A stretch of 27,630 nt of DNA from a virus (IMGVR_UViG_3300050821_008190:1-27630); one strand, 5' to 3'. Shown: positions 1 to 7,389, numbered from the stretch's first letter. Notes: generated by a model from the sequence alone, not told the origin. Translations and numbers: made by a program.

Positions 1-702
1 GATGTCGCAGTCGGTGATCGAGTTGCCGTACATCGGGGTTGAGTCGGTGTTCAGCGAGCCGAGCTGGATGCCGTACCCGCAGTTGTAGATGTAGCAGCCG
101 CGGATGTGGCTGTACTGGGGCATCCGGAGCTGGATCGCCGGCGTGCTGTTGCTGACGGTCCCGGTGTACGAGTTCTGGATGGTGCAGCCTTCGATCACGA
201 GCCCGGTAGGGGATGTGAAGTGGACGAGGCTGTTGCCCGCGGTGGTCTGGTTGGCCTGGTTGCCGTCGAAGGTGAGACCCGGGCCGATCCGAACATTGCT
301 CAGCGCGCTGGTGGCGTTAATGATGGGCGTGGTGGTGGCGGCGGCGAGGATGAGCGTTGCCGCCGCACCGCGGATCGTGGTGCCGCTTACAGCCGGGGCC
401 AGCCCCGAGGAGATCTTGTACGTGCCGGCCGGGATGTAAACGGTTCCGCCGCCGGCGGGGACCGCGTTGAGCGCGTTCTGGATCGCGGCGGTGGAGTCCG
501 CGGTGCCGGTGGGGTCGGCGCCGTACTGGGTGACGACGTTGATCCAGTCGACCACCGCCACCGCCGGGGAATGCACCTGGGCGAGAGTGATCTTCTTCGT
601 CGTCCCGGTGCCGGCCATGCTGATGTCGTCGACGTCGACGACCGGCAGCACATCCGCGGAGGCGGGGGCGGTGATGGCCGTGTACGAGGTGATCTTGCCC
701 AT
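1..702 (-). CDS. Tail spike with pectate-lyase-like beta-helix (partial, N-terminal 234 aa)
   Basis: This gene is read leftward and is cut by the window edge without a stop. The start is the ATG at 702, because an in-frame TGA lies just upstream. The first 45 residues (MGKITSYTAITAPASADV...) look like the short N-terminal domain that attaches actinophage tail proteins to the virion. From about residue 52 comes VVDWINVVTQYGADPTGTAD, the typical entry of pectate-lyase-like right-handed beta-helix spikes, then GTVYIPAGTYKISS and helix rungs with N/G-rich turns (VIEGCTIQNSY, IRGCYIYNCGYGIQLG). Such spikes bind or degrade surface polysaccharide at the virion tip. The nucleotide sequence coding for the beta-helix entry matches the opposite-strand spike at 1347-4052, so the two are paralogues. 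Catalytic residues cannot be assigned. The fold is likely and the substrate unknown. Confidence 0.8.
   Translation of the reverse strand, partial: MGKITSYTAITAPASADVLPVVDVDDISMAGTGTTKKITLAQVHSPAVAVVDWINVVTQYGADPTGTADSTAAIQNALNAVPAGGGTVYIPAGTYKISSGLAPAVSGTTIRGAAATLILAAATTTPIINATSALSNVRIGPGLTFDGNQANQTTAGNSLVHFTSPTGLVIEGCTIQNSYTGTVSNSTPAIQLRMPQYSHIRGCYIYNCGYGIQLGSLNTDSTPMYGNSITDCDI
500..540. repeat. 41-bp inverted repeat, left copy (in leftward spike)
   Basis: Positions 500-540 are the exact reverse complement of 1797-1837. Beyond a 3-base mismatch the match continues for 12 more bases (544-555 against 1782-1793), and partial identity continues on the other side. The repeat encodes the beta-helix entry (NVVTQYGADPTGTA) in both spike genes. 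Because the genes point away from each other, the copies are inverted and enclose about 1.26 kb carrying both 5' ends. Confidence 0.95.
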
Positions 703-751
703 GGCCGTTCAGTCAACTAGACCCAGGCCCCCGACCGCGGGCAGGCGCGCC

Positions 752-1276
752 CTACCGGAACTGGATGTAGGCCACGTCAGGGATCCCGTCGAAGATGATC
801 GGGACCGGCTCATACCCGTACACCTGCGGGGGGACCGGCAGCAGCGCCCACCCGCCGGTGTACACAGCGCCGCCCGCTTCGTCCTGCAGCTCCACCCCGG
901 CTTCGTCCTGCAACGGCAGCCCGGCTTCGTCGAAGATGGTGTCGCCGGTGATCTGCTGGACCTGCCCCGGGATCGTGACGGTGTGCGACCCGGCCGGCTC
1001 GACAGCGTCCACGTCGTCGAGGGGGAGCGACACGGTGACCGGGGAGGTCTGCGGGTTGTAGATCAGCAGCCCGGACCCGACCGCGGGGTACACCCAGTCC
1101 CCCGACACCGGATTGGAGGTCATGTCGACAGGGTGGCCGTCATGGGCGCAGTCCTGCCGCGGGTACGGCCCCGGCGCCGCGGAGGTGATCCCGTAGCCGG
1201 CCTGGTAGGTCCAGTCGTAGACATCCTCGAAGTCGGGGGCCGTACCGGGGATGGCCGGGTCGTTCGGGTTCGGCAT
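752..1276 (-). CDS. Uncharacterised phage protein with DEAG repeats, 174 aa
   Basis: I do not recognise a named family. The reading frame stays open further upstream, but the first 200 codons there are the shadow of the opposite gene. The protein sense begins at MPNPNDPAIPGTAPDF; the ATG at 1276 is chosen, and an ATG four codons earlier (1288) is also possible. The N-terminal part is aromatic (FEDVYDWTYQAGYGITS). The middle reads like a beta-sandwich (VSLPLDDVDAVEPAGSHTVTIPGQ). Near residues 125-150 there are three imperfect DEAG repeats. The C-terminus is Pro/Tyr rich. There is no signal peptide or membrane segment. It lies 49 bases upstream of the leftward spike and probably shares its transcript, which suggests a virion or spike-associated protein. 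Confidence 0.7.
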   Translation of the reverse strand: MPNPNDPAIPGTAPDFEDVYDWTYQAGYGITSAAPGPYPRQDCAHDGHPVDMTSNPVSGDWVYPAVGSGLLIYNPQTSPVTVSLPLDDVDAVEPAGSHTVTIPGQVQQITGDTIFDEAGLPLQDEAGVELQDEAGGAVYTGGWALLPVPPQVYGYEPVPIIFDGIPDVAYIQFR

Positions 1277-1346
1277 GGCACCCAGCATCCCAGCCGCCCG
1301 GCCCGTTAGCCTCCATGTGACGGGCGGGAAACGGCGGTAGTCCGCG
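1277..1346. promoter_or_regulatory. Divergent intergenic region between the leftward and rightward tail genes
   Basis: Seventy bases separate the two divergent starts (1276 leftward, 1347 rightward), so both promoters, if present, must lie here or within the coding ends. The rightward gene has a purine-rich stretch (GGCGGGAAACGGCGG) as a weak ribosome site. No convincing -35/-10 pair is visible. Confidence 0.4.
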
Positions 1347-4052
1347 ATGCCCTGGGTTGTGCCGGCGAACACCCACGCTGTCGGTGACACCGGCCACACC
1401 AACGACCACAACGCGATGGCCACCGACCTGGCCCTCATCGCGGCCGCGCTGCCGGTGGTCAACAGCGGCCTGTCCGGCGCCACCGCCGCGACGAGGTTCG
1501 CGGGCGGCACCGTCTCCGGGGCGCCGAGCTCAGGTGTGTTCGCGACCGGCGACTTCGTCATCGACCAGTCGGGGAACATCTGGATCTGCACCGTCGCCGG
1601 GTCGCCGGGGACGTGGGTGCTGGCCGGGACCGGCGGCGGCGGCACGATGATCAACCCGATGACCACGACCGGGGACCTGATCAAGGCCGGGTCGGGCGGG
1701 TCACCGCAGCGGCTGGGCATCGGGTCTGCCGGGCAGTTCCTGACCGTATCCGGCGGCGCGCCGGCGTGGACGACAGCCGGCGTGGTCGACTGGCTGAACG
1801 TCGTCACCCAGTACGGCGCCGACCCCACCGGCACCGCCGACGCGACGACGGCGATCCAGAACGCCATCAACGCGGGCACCGGCCCGGTGTACCTCCCGGC
1901 CGGGACCTACAAGATCAGCTCACCGCTGACACTGGCCAACGGCACCATCATCATCGGGGACAGCGACGGCGGGTACGGCGGCGCGTACCCCCCAGGCATC
2001 ACCGAGATCACCCTGGCCAGCGGCTCGAACTGCTCGATGATCCTGGCCCCGGCGACGGCGAACTACTGGAAACTGTCCGGCCTGCTGCTCAACGCGAACG
2101 GCGCCGGGCAGGCCGGGCCCGCGCAGACCGGCACGGCCGGGGCGGCGCTCCACGTCGAGGACGGCGGATCACCGGCGGAGCTGCAAGCCGAACTGGACGC
2201 CGTCTACATCGAGGACTCCTACAACGACGGCCTGTATATCGGGCTGAACCGGCGGGCCCTGTACGCGCGCAGGTGCAAGTTCATCGAATCCGGCAAGAAC
2301 GGCTCAACCGTCTACGGCGCCGGCAGCGGGGTCACCTGCAACTACTCCGACCATGTGTTCGACGCCTGCCAGGTCGGCAGTTCCCTGCATCACGGGTACA
2401 ACCTGACCGCCGCCAACGCATCCTCTATCCGGATCACCAACGGGGACATTTACGGCAACGGGCAGGACTGGGCGGCGGTCACCCCGACCACCGTCGCGGC
2501 CGGGTCGAACGGGCAGGCAGTCTCCGGGCTGACCGGCGCCGGGGTCCTCAACGTCGCATCCACCAGCGGGTTCCCGTCGGCCGGGTCGCTGCTGATCAAC
2601 GTGTCCACCGGCCAGGTTGCCGTGTCCTACACCGGGACCAGCGGCGGCAACCAGTTCACCGGGGTGGTCGTATCCGCCACGCAAGGCAACCAGGGCGGCA
2701 CCCTGGCCACCGGCCAGGGGGTGTACCTGCTCGGCGGCGACGCGATCCACGTCGGCTCCCAGTGCTCAGGTATCTACATCGCCGGGAACTCCCTGGACCG
2801 CAACCTGGGCTGCGGCGTGTTCGCGGAAACCTCCGTCGTGGGCGTCAAGATCACCGGCAACCGCTTCACCTCGAACAGTGCCGCCGCTAACGGGCTGCTC
2901 CCGCACCTGATGATGATCAGCCCGCAGGCGAACGGGGTCACGTTCGCCGGGAACGGCGTCGAGCCGCTGGCCAGCGGCTACTCCAACCTTGCCAGTTACG
3001 TCGCGCAGTGCAACGGGACGGGCCGCTGGTACGACGTCGCCAACTCGTGGGCCTCCAGTTACGTTTCCACCGGTTCCTACACCAACCTCGCCGCCGGGCT
3101 GCAGCCGTTCTCCAACGGCACGTTCCTGGTGCAGTCCAACAACACCGGGACCGTCACCCAGCAGGTCAAGGCCCTGTCCGGGCAGACAGCCGACCTGACC
3201 CAGTGGCAGAACAGCGGCGGCACCCCGCTCGCGAAGGTCGATGACACCGGCGCTGTCACCGCGCCGCTGCTGGCGGCCAGCGGGCTCACCGGGGCGGTCG
3301 CCGCGGCCAGGTTCGTGGGCGGCACCGCCTCGGGTGCGCCGACTTCGGGGACGTTCGCCGTCGGCGACTTCGTGATCGACCAGACCGGCCACATTTACAT
3401 CTGCACTACCGCCGGGACGCCGGGCACATGGGCCAACGCCGGGTCCTCCTCGGGGGTGTCGACGTTCAACTCGAGGTCCGGGGCGGTGGTCCCGGGGAAC
3501 GCCGACTACCTCGCGGTGGCCTCGGGTGGGCTGACCGGCGCGACCACCGCCACGAGGTTCGTCGGCGGGACCGCGTCGGCCGCCCCGAGCTCGGGGACGT
3601 TCAGCACGGGCGATTTCGTGGTCACCCAGTCGGGGCTGATCTTCATCTGCACCGCCGGCGGGTCCCCGGGCACATGGAGCAGCGGGTATGCGCTGCTGTC
3701 CGGCGCGACGATGACCGGGTACCTGGCCCCCGCCGTCGTCGCGCTGACGTTCGTCGGGTCCGGCACCACCCTGGTCAACGCCGCGCTGGGGAACGACTTC
3801 CGGCTGACCGTGACCGCGTCGACGACAACGATCGGGAACCCCTCCAACCCGGTGGACGGGCAGCGGATCGACTTCACGATCACCCAAGGCGGCGCCGGGT
3901 CATTCACCGTCGCCTGGGGAGGCAACTACGACTTCGGCGCCGCCGGGACACCCACCTTGTCGACCGCCGCCGGCGCGATCGACATCATCGGGTTCGTCTA
4001 CAACGCCGCCAAGGGCAAATGGCTGGCCCTCGGCGCGGCGTTCGGGTTCTGA
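1347..4052 (+). CDS. Tail spike / fibre with right-handed beta-helix, 901 aa
   Basis: The ATG at 1347 gives an N-terminus (HAVGDTGHTNDHNAMATDLALI) that is typical of actinophage tail proteins and likely anchors it to the baseplate. Residues 42-94 form the first of three similar modules (RF-GGT-S-AP-SG-F--GDFV-DQSG-I-ICT--G-PGTW); the others are near residues 647-699 and 729-780. From about residue 147 (VVDWLNVVTQYGADPTGTAD) to about 560 is a pectate-lyase-like beta-helix with GTYKISS and repeated G/N-rich turns. After the helix come VSTFNSRSGAVVPGNADY, a phage-fibre motif, and a C-terminal beta domain (MTGYLAPAVVAL... to FVYNAAKGKWLALG) common at fibre tips. The role is receptor or polysaccharide recognition, possibly with cleavage. 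It is paralogous to the leftward spike. The stop at 4050-4052 lies three bases before the next gene. Confidence 0.85.
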   Translation: MPWVVPANTHAVGDTGHTNDHNAMATDLALIAAALPVVNSGLSGATAATRFAGGTVSGAPSSGVFATGDFVIDQSGNIWICTVAGSPGTWVLAGTGGGGTMINPMTTTGDLIKAGSGGSPQRLGIGSAGQFLTVSGGAPAWTTAGVVDWLNVVTQYGADPTGTADATTAIQNAINAGTGPVYLPAGTYKISSPLTLANGTIIIGDSDGGYGGAYPPGITEITLASGSNCSMILAPATANYWKLSGLLLNANGAGQAGPAQTGTAGAALHVEDGGSPAELQAELDAVYIEDSYNDGLYIGLNRRALYARRCKFIESGKNGSTVYGAGSGVTCNYSDHVFDACQVGSSLHHGYNLTAANASSIRITNGDIYGNGQDWAAVTPTTVAAGSNGQAVSGLTGAGVLNVASTSGFPSAGSLLINVSTGQVAVSYTGTSGGNQFTGVVVSATQGNQGGTLATGQGVYLLGGDAIHVGSQCSGIYIAGNSLDRNLGCGVFAETSVVGVKITGNRFTSNSAAANGLLPHLMMISPQANGVTFAGNGVEPLASGYSNLASYVAQCNGTGRWYDVANSWASSYVSTGSYTNLAAGLQPFSNGTFLVQSNNTGTVTQQVKALSGQTADLTQWQNSGGTPLAKVDDTGAVTAPLLAASGLTGAVAAARFVGGTASGAPTSGTFAVGDFVIDQTGHIYICTTAGTPGTWANAGSSSGVSTFNSRSGAVVPGNADYLAVASGGLTGATTATRFVGGTASAAPSSGTFSTGDFVVTQSGLIFICTAGGSPGTWSSGYALLSGATMTGYLAPAVVALTFVGSGTTLVNAALGNDFRLTVTASTTTIGNPSNPVDGQRIDFTITQGGAGSFTVAWGGNYDFGAAGTPTLSTAAGAIDIIGFVYNAAKGKWLALGAAFGF
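1797..1837. repeat. 41-bp inverted repeat, right copy (in rightward spike)
   Basis: This is the exact reverse complement of 500-540. It codes for the same beta-helix entry peptide. The pair could support homologous inversion of the DNA between them. Confidence 0.95.
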
Positions 4053-4055
4053 CCG

Positions 4056-4715
4056 GTGCCCACTGTCACCCTGACCTCCGCATCGACATCGCCATGGCCG
4101 GTGCCGTACGGCGTCACCCAGATCTCCGTCGAGGCGTGGGGGGAAGGGGCGATCGGCGGCGGGCAGTCCACCCACGGCGGCGGCGCCGGCGAATACGCCG
4201 CCGAGGCCACCCTGAACGTGCCGTCCGGCGGGACCTGCCCGTTCACCATCGGTGCTGGTGACACAGGCACGAACACCACCTTCGCGGGTAGCACGGTGAC
4301 GGTGACCGCGCACGCCGGCACCGCCGGTACGGGCACCGGCGCTGGCGGGACGGGCAGCAGCAACAGCGTCCATGAGAACGGCGGGTCGGGGGGTGCCGGG
4401 GCCGGGTCAGGGCTGAACAAGGCCGGCGGTGGCGGCGGCGGGTCCGGTGGCGCTTCCGGGGCCGGAGGCAACGGCGGTGCCGCGTCAGGTTCGACCCCGG
4501 GGTCTGCCGGGACGGCCGGGTCCGGGTCCCCTGGGGGCGCGGCGGGCGGCGCCGGGGCTAGCCCCGGCGCCGGGACGGCGCCCTCCGGTACGGCACCCGG
4601 TGGCGGTGGCGGCGGGGCTGGCACGTCCGGGACGGCGGGGGCCGGTGCCGGCGGGCAGATCATCATCACCTACGCCACCCCGCAGACGGGGACGTTGCTG
4701 CTGAAGTTCCCCTGA
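4056..4715 (+). CDS. Glycine-rich minor tail protein, 219 aa
   Basis: The GTG start at 4056 lies three bases after the spike stop, so the two are probably co-translated. Residues 1-80 form a beta domain (TVTLTSASTSPWPVPYGVTQISVEAWGEG split by GGG turns), matching the glycine-rich tail proteins of actinophages in which a compact beta unit precedes Gly-rich loops. Residues from about 85 to 205 are very rich in Gly, Ala, Ser and Thr (GGGGGGSGGASGAGGNGG and similar runs), which suggests a polyglycine-II or flexible tip. The C-terminus (QIIITYATPQTGTLLLKF) returns to beta structure. It likely forms part of the tail tip with the preceding spike. Confidence 0.75.
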   Translation: MPTVTLTSASTSPWPVPYGVTQISVEAWGEGAIGGGQSTHGGGAGEYAAEATLNVPSGGTCPFTIGAGDTGTNTTFAGSTVTVTAHAGTAGTGTGAGGTGSSNSVHENGGSGGAGAGSGLNKAGGGGGGSGGASGAGGNGGAASGSTPGSAGTAGSGSPGGAAGGAGASPGAGTAPSGTAPGGGGGGAGTSGTAGAGAGGQIIITYATPQTGTLLLKFP

Positions 4716-4718
4716 CTC

Positions 4719-4747
4719 TGGCGGCAGCCAGGAACCGGGCGTAGAAT
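4719..4747 (+). promoter_or_regulatory. Candidate promoter for the 105-aa gene
   Basis: A TAGAAT box (4742-4747) follows a TGGCGG (4719-4724) at 17 bases. The -10 matches the actinomycete consensus well and the -35 poorly. Transcription would start near 4754, immediately before the hairpin-forming leader. Confidence 0.45.
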
Positions 4748-4756
4748 CCGCAGTAA

Positions 4757-4840
4757 GGCGGGCCGCTCTTGGGCCAAGGCGACACACGGACTCAAACCTG
4801 CTGCGGCTCAGCTCAACCGGATACGTACCCGCGGCCCGCC
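4757..4840 (+). other. Possible structured 5' leader RNA
   Basis: GGCGGGCCGC (4757-4766) pairs perfectly with GCGGCCCGCC (4831-4840), closing a 64-base interior that contains the small hairpin GCTG-CGGCT-CAGC. The closing stem would begin only a few bases after the predicted transcription start. A strong ribosome site (AGGAGG, then ATG at 4869) lies 20-30 bases downstream. The fold resembles a cloverleaf in size, but no T-loop or anticodon arm could be built, so it is not called a tRNA. Confidence 0.4.
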
Positions 4841-4868
4841 CCCCAGGCTTCACCACACAGGAGGACCG

Positions 4869-5186
4869 ATGCCCACGATCCACGTCGACGCCACCGCATG
4901 GTTCGACACCCTCAAGCCGATCAACCCGCCCCGCTTCGACGACCAGCACCCGAACTGGTGCACACGCCACTACGCCCCCGCGATCCGCCTCCACGGTGAC
5001 GGCACCGGGGTGTCCCTCGACCTCGCCAAGCAGATCGTCGACCTGATCCGCCCCCAGCTGCCTGCGGCCCGGCCGATCACGAACGGGCAGATCCTCGAGT
5101 ACCTCCGCACCGCCGGCCCGTGGTGCTGCATCGCAGGTGACGACCGGATGTACACGATCTGGGCCCGTTGGCTCCCCGCAACGTAG
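4869..5186 (+). CDS. Uncharacterised protein, 105 aa
   Basis: The ATG at 4869 follows a textbook AGGAGG at ideal spacing. The protein is soluble and mixed alpha/beta, with aromatic and Cys residues (PNWCTRHYAP, AGPWCCIAGDDRMYTIWARW). There is no membrane segment and no recognised domain. It stands alone between its own candidate promoter and leader and a strong terminator, and it converges with the GntR gene. A small independently expressed gene at the junction of tail and regulatory regions could be expressed in the lysogen, but its role is unknown. Confidence 0.75.
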   Translation: MPTIHVDATAWFDTLKPINPPRFDDQHPNWCTRHYAPAIRLHGDGTGVSLDLAKQIVDLIRPQLPAARPITNGQILEYLRTAGPWCCIAGDDRMYTIWARWLPAT

Positions 5187-5242
5187 AAGCTGCCGGTAGT
5201 CTGGGTCCGATCCTTGGCAGGCCCCCCGCTGCCAGGGCCTAC

Positions 5243-5279
5243 GCGGGCCGCTCGTCCTCCCCCCCGACGAGCGGCCCGC
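5243..5279 (+). terminator. Strong Rho-independent terminator, possibly bidirectional
   Basis: A perfect 14-bp stem (GCGGGCCGCTCGTC / GACGAGCGGCCCGC) with a 9-base C-rich loop is followed by CTTCTTTC on the rightward strand. It lies between the convergent 105-aa gene and the GntR gene. Confidence 0.85.
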
Positions 5280-5285
5280 CTTCTT

Positions 5286-6032
5286 TCAGGCCGCGTACTC
5301 GTTTTCGGTGACCCGCCCGGCTTGCAGGACGTACTCGCCGTACACCAGCGTCTCGGCCGGGTCGAACCACATCCACACCTCGGCCAGCACCGCCGCGCCG
5401 GATACCAGGTTCAGGTGCGGTCCTTCCCGGCCGTCGTCGCGGATGTGCCGGGCTTCGCGGGCCTGACGGCCCCGGACCACCCGACGGCCGGTCCGCTGCT
5501 CGATCAGCCTCACCGCCCCGCCCGGATCACCGATGGGCGCGGCCTGCATCAGCTCCGGGACCGGATCCCCGAACTGCGGCGGGTACCACTCCACGGACAG
5601 CATGAACGGCACCCCGGCGTGGTCGTAGTGGATCTGCTCCCGGCGGATCACGGGGGTCAGCCCGTCCATCCTGACGGGTTGCAGGCCGAGCAGCGGCCGC
5701 ACATACGCGGGGGCATCGACCAGGCCGGCGTTGAGGACCTCGACCCGTTCGGAGGCGGGGAACCGGGTCCAGGTGAGCCGCTGCTGCGGGCCGGCCACGG
5801 TCCGGCCCGGGCGGGCCACGTACCCGCGGCCGGTTGATTCGGCGACCCCGTCGGTTTCCAGCCAGCCTAGCGCCCGGTGCGCCGTCGACCGGGACACCCG
5901 GTATTCGGCGGCGAGGTCGGTGACGGACGGCAGCAGCGCGCCGTCCGGGTATTCACCGGCTGATATTCCGGCTGAGAGCCGGTCGTGGATCTGCTCGGCG
6001 AGCGGCTTGGGCCGCTCCAGTGGTCCGGACAT
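5286..6032 (-). CDS. GntR-family repressor with UTRA domain (KorSA-like), 248 aa
   Basis: Residues about 10-75 form the GntR winged helix: PLAEQIHDRLSAGISAGEYPDG, then LPSVTDLAAEYRVSRSTAHR and the wing GVAESTGRGYVA. Residues about 85-245 match the UTRA/chorismate-lyase-like effector domain of the HutC subfamily (PVIRREQIHYDHAGVPFMLS, ending in LVYGEYVLQAGR). KorSA of pSAM2 and similar regulators of Streptomyces conjugative elements belong to this family and repress transfer and replication genes. The ATG at 6032 has a GGGAGG eight bases upstream on its strand. The gene diverges from the transfer-like operon at 6158, which is the expected arrangement for its control. The ligand is unknown. Confidence 0.9.
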   Translation of the reverse strand: MSGPLERPKPLAEQIHDRLSAGISAGEYPDGALLPSVTDLAAEYRVSRSTAHRALGWLETDGVAESTGRGYVARPGRTVAGPQQRLTWTRFPASERVEVLNAGLVDAPAYVRPLLGLQPVRMDGLTPVIRREQIHYDHAGVPFMLSVEWYPPQFGDPVPELMQAAPIGDPGGAVRLIEQRTGRRVVRGRQAREARHIRDDGREGPHLNLVSGAAVLAEVWMWFDPAETLVYGEYVLQAGRVTENEYAA

Positions 6033-6157
6033 GAAACCGGCCTCCCGTGTGTTGTAGAAATACGTGCGTCCGGTAGTGGCTGATTATCTTGCCACGGGAC
6101 AAGTGTCTGTTGTTCTATGGATAGCACGCGCACTGGCTGACTGGAAAGGAACCTGGC
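6033..6157. promoter_or_regulatory. Divergent control region of the GntR gene and transfer-like operon
   Basis: This region is distinctly AT-richer than its surroundings. On the leftward strand a GATAAT box (6083-6088 read on plus as ATTATC) can serve the GntR gene. The inverted repeat CTTG-N8-CAAG (6088-6103) abuts this box, and GACA-N2-TGTC (6099-6108), GTA-N4-TAC (6055-6064) and CTA-N4-TAG (6115-6124) lie nearby. These are candidate GntR operators. AAAGGA (about 6144-6149) serves the GTG start at 6158. Confidence 0.55.
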
Positions 6158-6886
6158 GTGACGGGCGAAGCATCAGGCAAGCGGATCCGTGATATCCGGC
6201 TGTCCGGCGCGTGGATGCCGCGGACCGCGATCGCTGTCGGGGTCGGCACCACCATCGCGATGAACGTCTACGGCGGCCTGTGGGACGGCGGGACGGGCGG
6301 CGCGGTGGTCGCCGCGCTATACCCGGTCGCGCTCGTGGTGTCGCTGGAGACGCTGATCTGGATGGTCCGCCGCGGGAAGGGCTGGATCCCGGTGGCGGAT
6401 CACTGGGAGCAGTGGTGCGCTGTGCTGGCCCTCGCGGGGCTGGCCGTCATCACCGGGATCATCTCCTACCTGCACGCGCTGACGGTACTGCAGCGGACCG
6501 GCAGTTACGCGGTGGTTGCGCACCTGGGGCCGCTGGTCCCGGACCAGCTGATCCTGACGGGGACGCTGGCGCTGATGGCGGCGGCGCGGCTGACCGCCGG
6601 GCAGGCCAAGACCACGGCAACGACTACGACGGTCAAGGAGCCCGCCAAGGCCACACGGCAGGCGCGGCCCCCGAAGGCGCGCCGTTCCGGCCCTGGCCGC
6701 CCCGAAATCGAGGTCGTCCTGCCGGACGGCGCGCTGGCCGCTGCGGTCGCTGCGAACGTCCCGGCCCGCCGGTTCAAGCCGTGGGTCTTCGAGAACTACC
6801 AGGTCACCGTCGACATCAGCCGGTACAAGGCCAACGAGCTGCTTAAGGGCGCCCGCACGAACGGCCACAACCACGGGGAGGCGTGA
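6158..6886 (+). CDS. Four-helix membrane protein with C-terminal basic region, 242 aa (DUF2637-like)
   Basis: The GTG at 6158 is preceded by AAAGGA. Four hydrophobic segments are visible: about residues 22-41, 47-69 (ALYPVALVVSLETLIWMV), 86-110 and 130-147. After residue 150 comes a Thr/Lys/Pro/Arg-rich basic linker, then a helical tail (VPARRFKPWVFENYQVTVDI, ending in SRYKANELLKG) that could bind DNA. This layout resembles the DUF2637-type membrane proteins found next to the transfer genes of actinomycete plasmids and integrative elements; that assignment is by architecture only. As the first gene of the operon it diverges from the repressor and overlaps the next gene (TGATG). It may be a spread or entry factor at the membrane. 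Confidence 0.7.
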   Translation: MTGEASGKRIRDIRLSGAWMPRTAIAVGVGTTIAMNVYGGLWDGGTGGAVVAALYPVALVVSLETLIWMVRRGKGWIPVADHWEQWCAVLALAGLAVITGIISYLHALTVLQRTGSYAVVAHLGPLVPDQLILTGTLALMAAARLTAGQAKTTATTTTVKEPAKATRQARPPKARRSGPGRPEIEVVLPDGALAAAVAANVPARRFKPWVFENYQVTVDISRYKANELLKGARTNGHNHGEA

Positions 6887-7104
6887 TGGCCAAACGGAAC
6901 CTGGAACTGCTGATCGTCCGGAACAACCGGGTCGAGGACCGGGTCGACGCGGTCGGCGACCCGGAAGACATCTCCTGGCTGGAAGGGCGGCTCCGCGGGT
7001 GGCTGCAGGGCGGCCACTGGCACGAGAAGACCTGGGCGCAGTTCGAGGTCCGGGCCCGGGAAGCGTCCGGCGGGCAGACGATCAGCACCGCGAGGGTCGT
7101 ATGA
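6886..7104 (+). CDS. Small uncharacterised protein, 72 aa
   Basis: The ATG at 6886 overlaps the preceding stop (TGATG) and has GGGGAGG six bases upstream; a GTG one codon earlier is less well spaced. The product (MAKRNLELLIVRNNRVEDRV...) is charged and soluble, with a predicted helix around WLEGRLRGWLQGGHW. No family is recognised. It is translationally coupled on both sides (ATGA overlap with the next gene), so it very likely acts with the operon products. Confidence 0.7.
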   Translation: MAKRNLELLIVRNNRVEDRVDAVGDPEDISWLEGRLRGWLQGGHWHEKTWAQFEVRAREASGGQTISTARVV

Positions 7105-7388
7105 GCCGCCACGGGGCGTACGCCAACCGGAACCGGGCGCACCGCGACTACCAGGCCCGGGTGCTGGAGCTGGCCCGGGCGCAGGGGTCGTGGGAGGAGC
7201 TGCGGGTCACGTTCGACGCGTTCCGGGCGGCGGTGAAGCTGCTCCGCAAACGCCGCCCCCCCCGGGGGACACCGCCGGGTGTGCATGAGACCCAGGCCGA
7301 GACGCTGACCCGGCAGGCCATCAGCTATCTCGCCGAGCTGGCCCGGCGGATCGACGCGGGGGACTTCGACGCGAGGAAGGCGACCTGA
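7101..7388 (+). CDS. Small basic helical protein, 95 aa
   Basis: The ATG at 7101 overlaps the previous stop (ATGA). The same frame is open further upstream, but that part is the shadow of the preceding gene. The protein is Arg-rich and predicted mostly helical (NRAHRDYQARVLELARAQGS, then FDAFRAAVKLLRKRRPPRG, and a C-terminal helix SYLAELARRIDAGDF). It could bind nucleic acid through its basic patch. No family is recognised. Confidence 0.7.
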   Translation: MSRHGAYANRNRAHRDYQARVLELARAQGSWEELRVTFDAFRAAVKLLRKRRPPRGTPPGVHETQAETLTRQAISYLAELARRIDAGDFDARKAT

Positions 7389-7389
7389 C

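Noticed and set aside
106-720. Rightward 204-aa open frame
   Set aside because: It is a shadow of the leftward spike: low-complexity Arg/Gly/Val content, and the opposite frame gives clear beta-helix protein.
1277-1879. Upstream extension of the 174-aa leftward gene to a 375-aa frame
   Set aside because: The added codons are the reverse of the rightward spike's 5' end and cross the divergent intergenic region.
2766-3887. Leftward 373-aa open frame
   Set aside because: It lies wholly antisense to the spike, is Arg/Gly/Pro rich and has no domain.
4757-4840. tRNA gene
   Set aside because: The acceptor-like stem and length fit, but no anticodon arm, T-loop sequence or D-arm could be placed.
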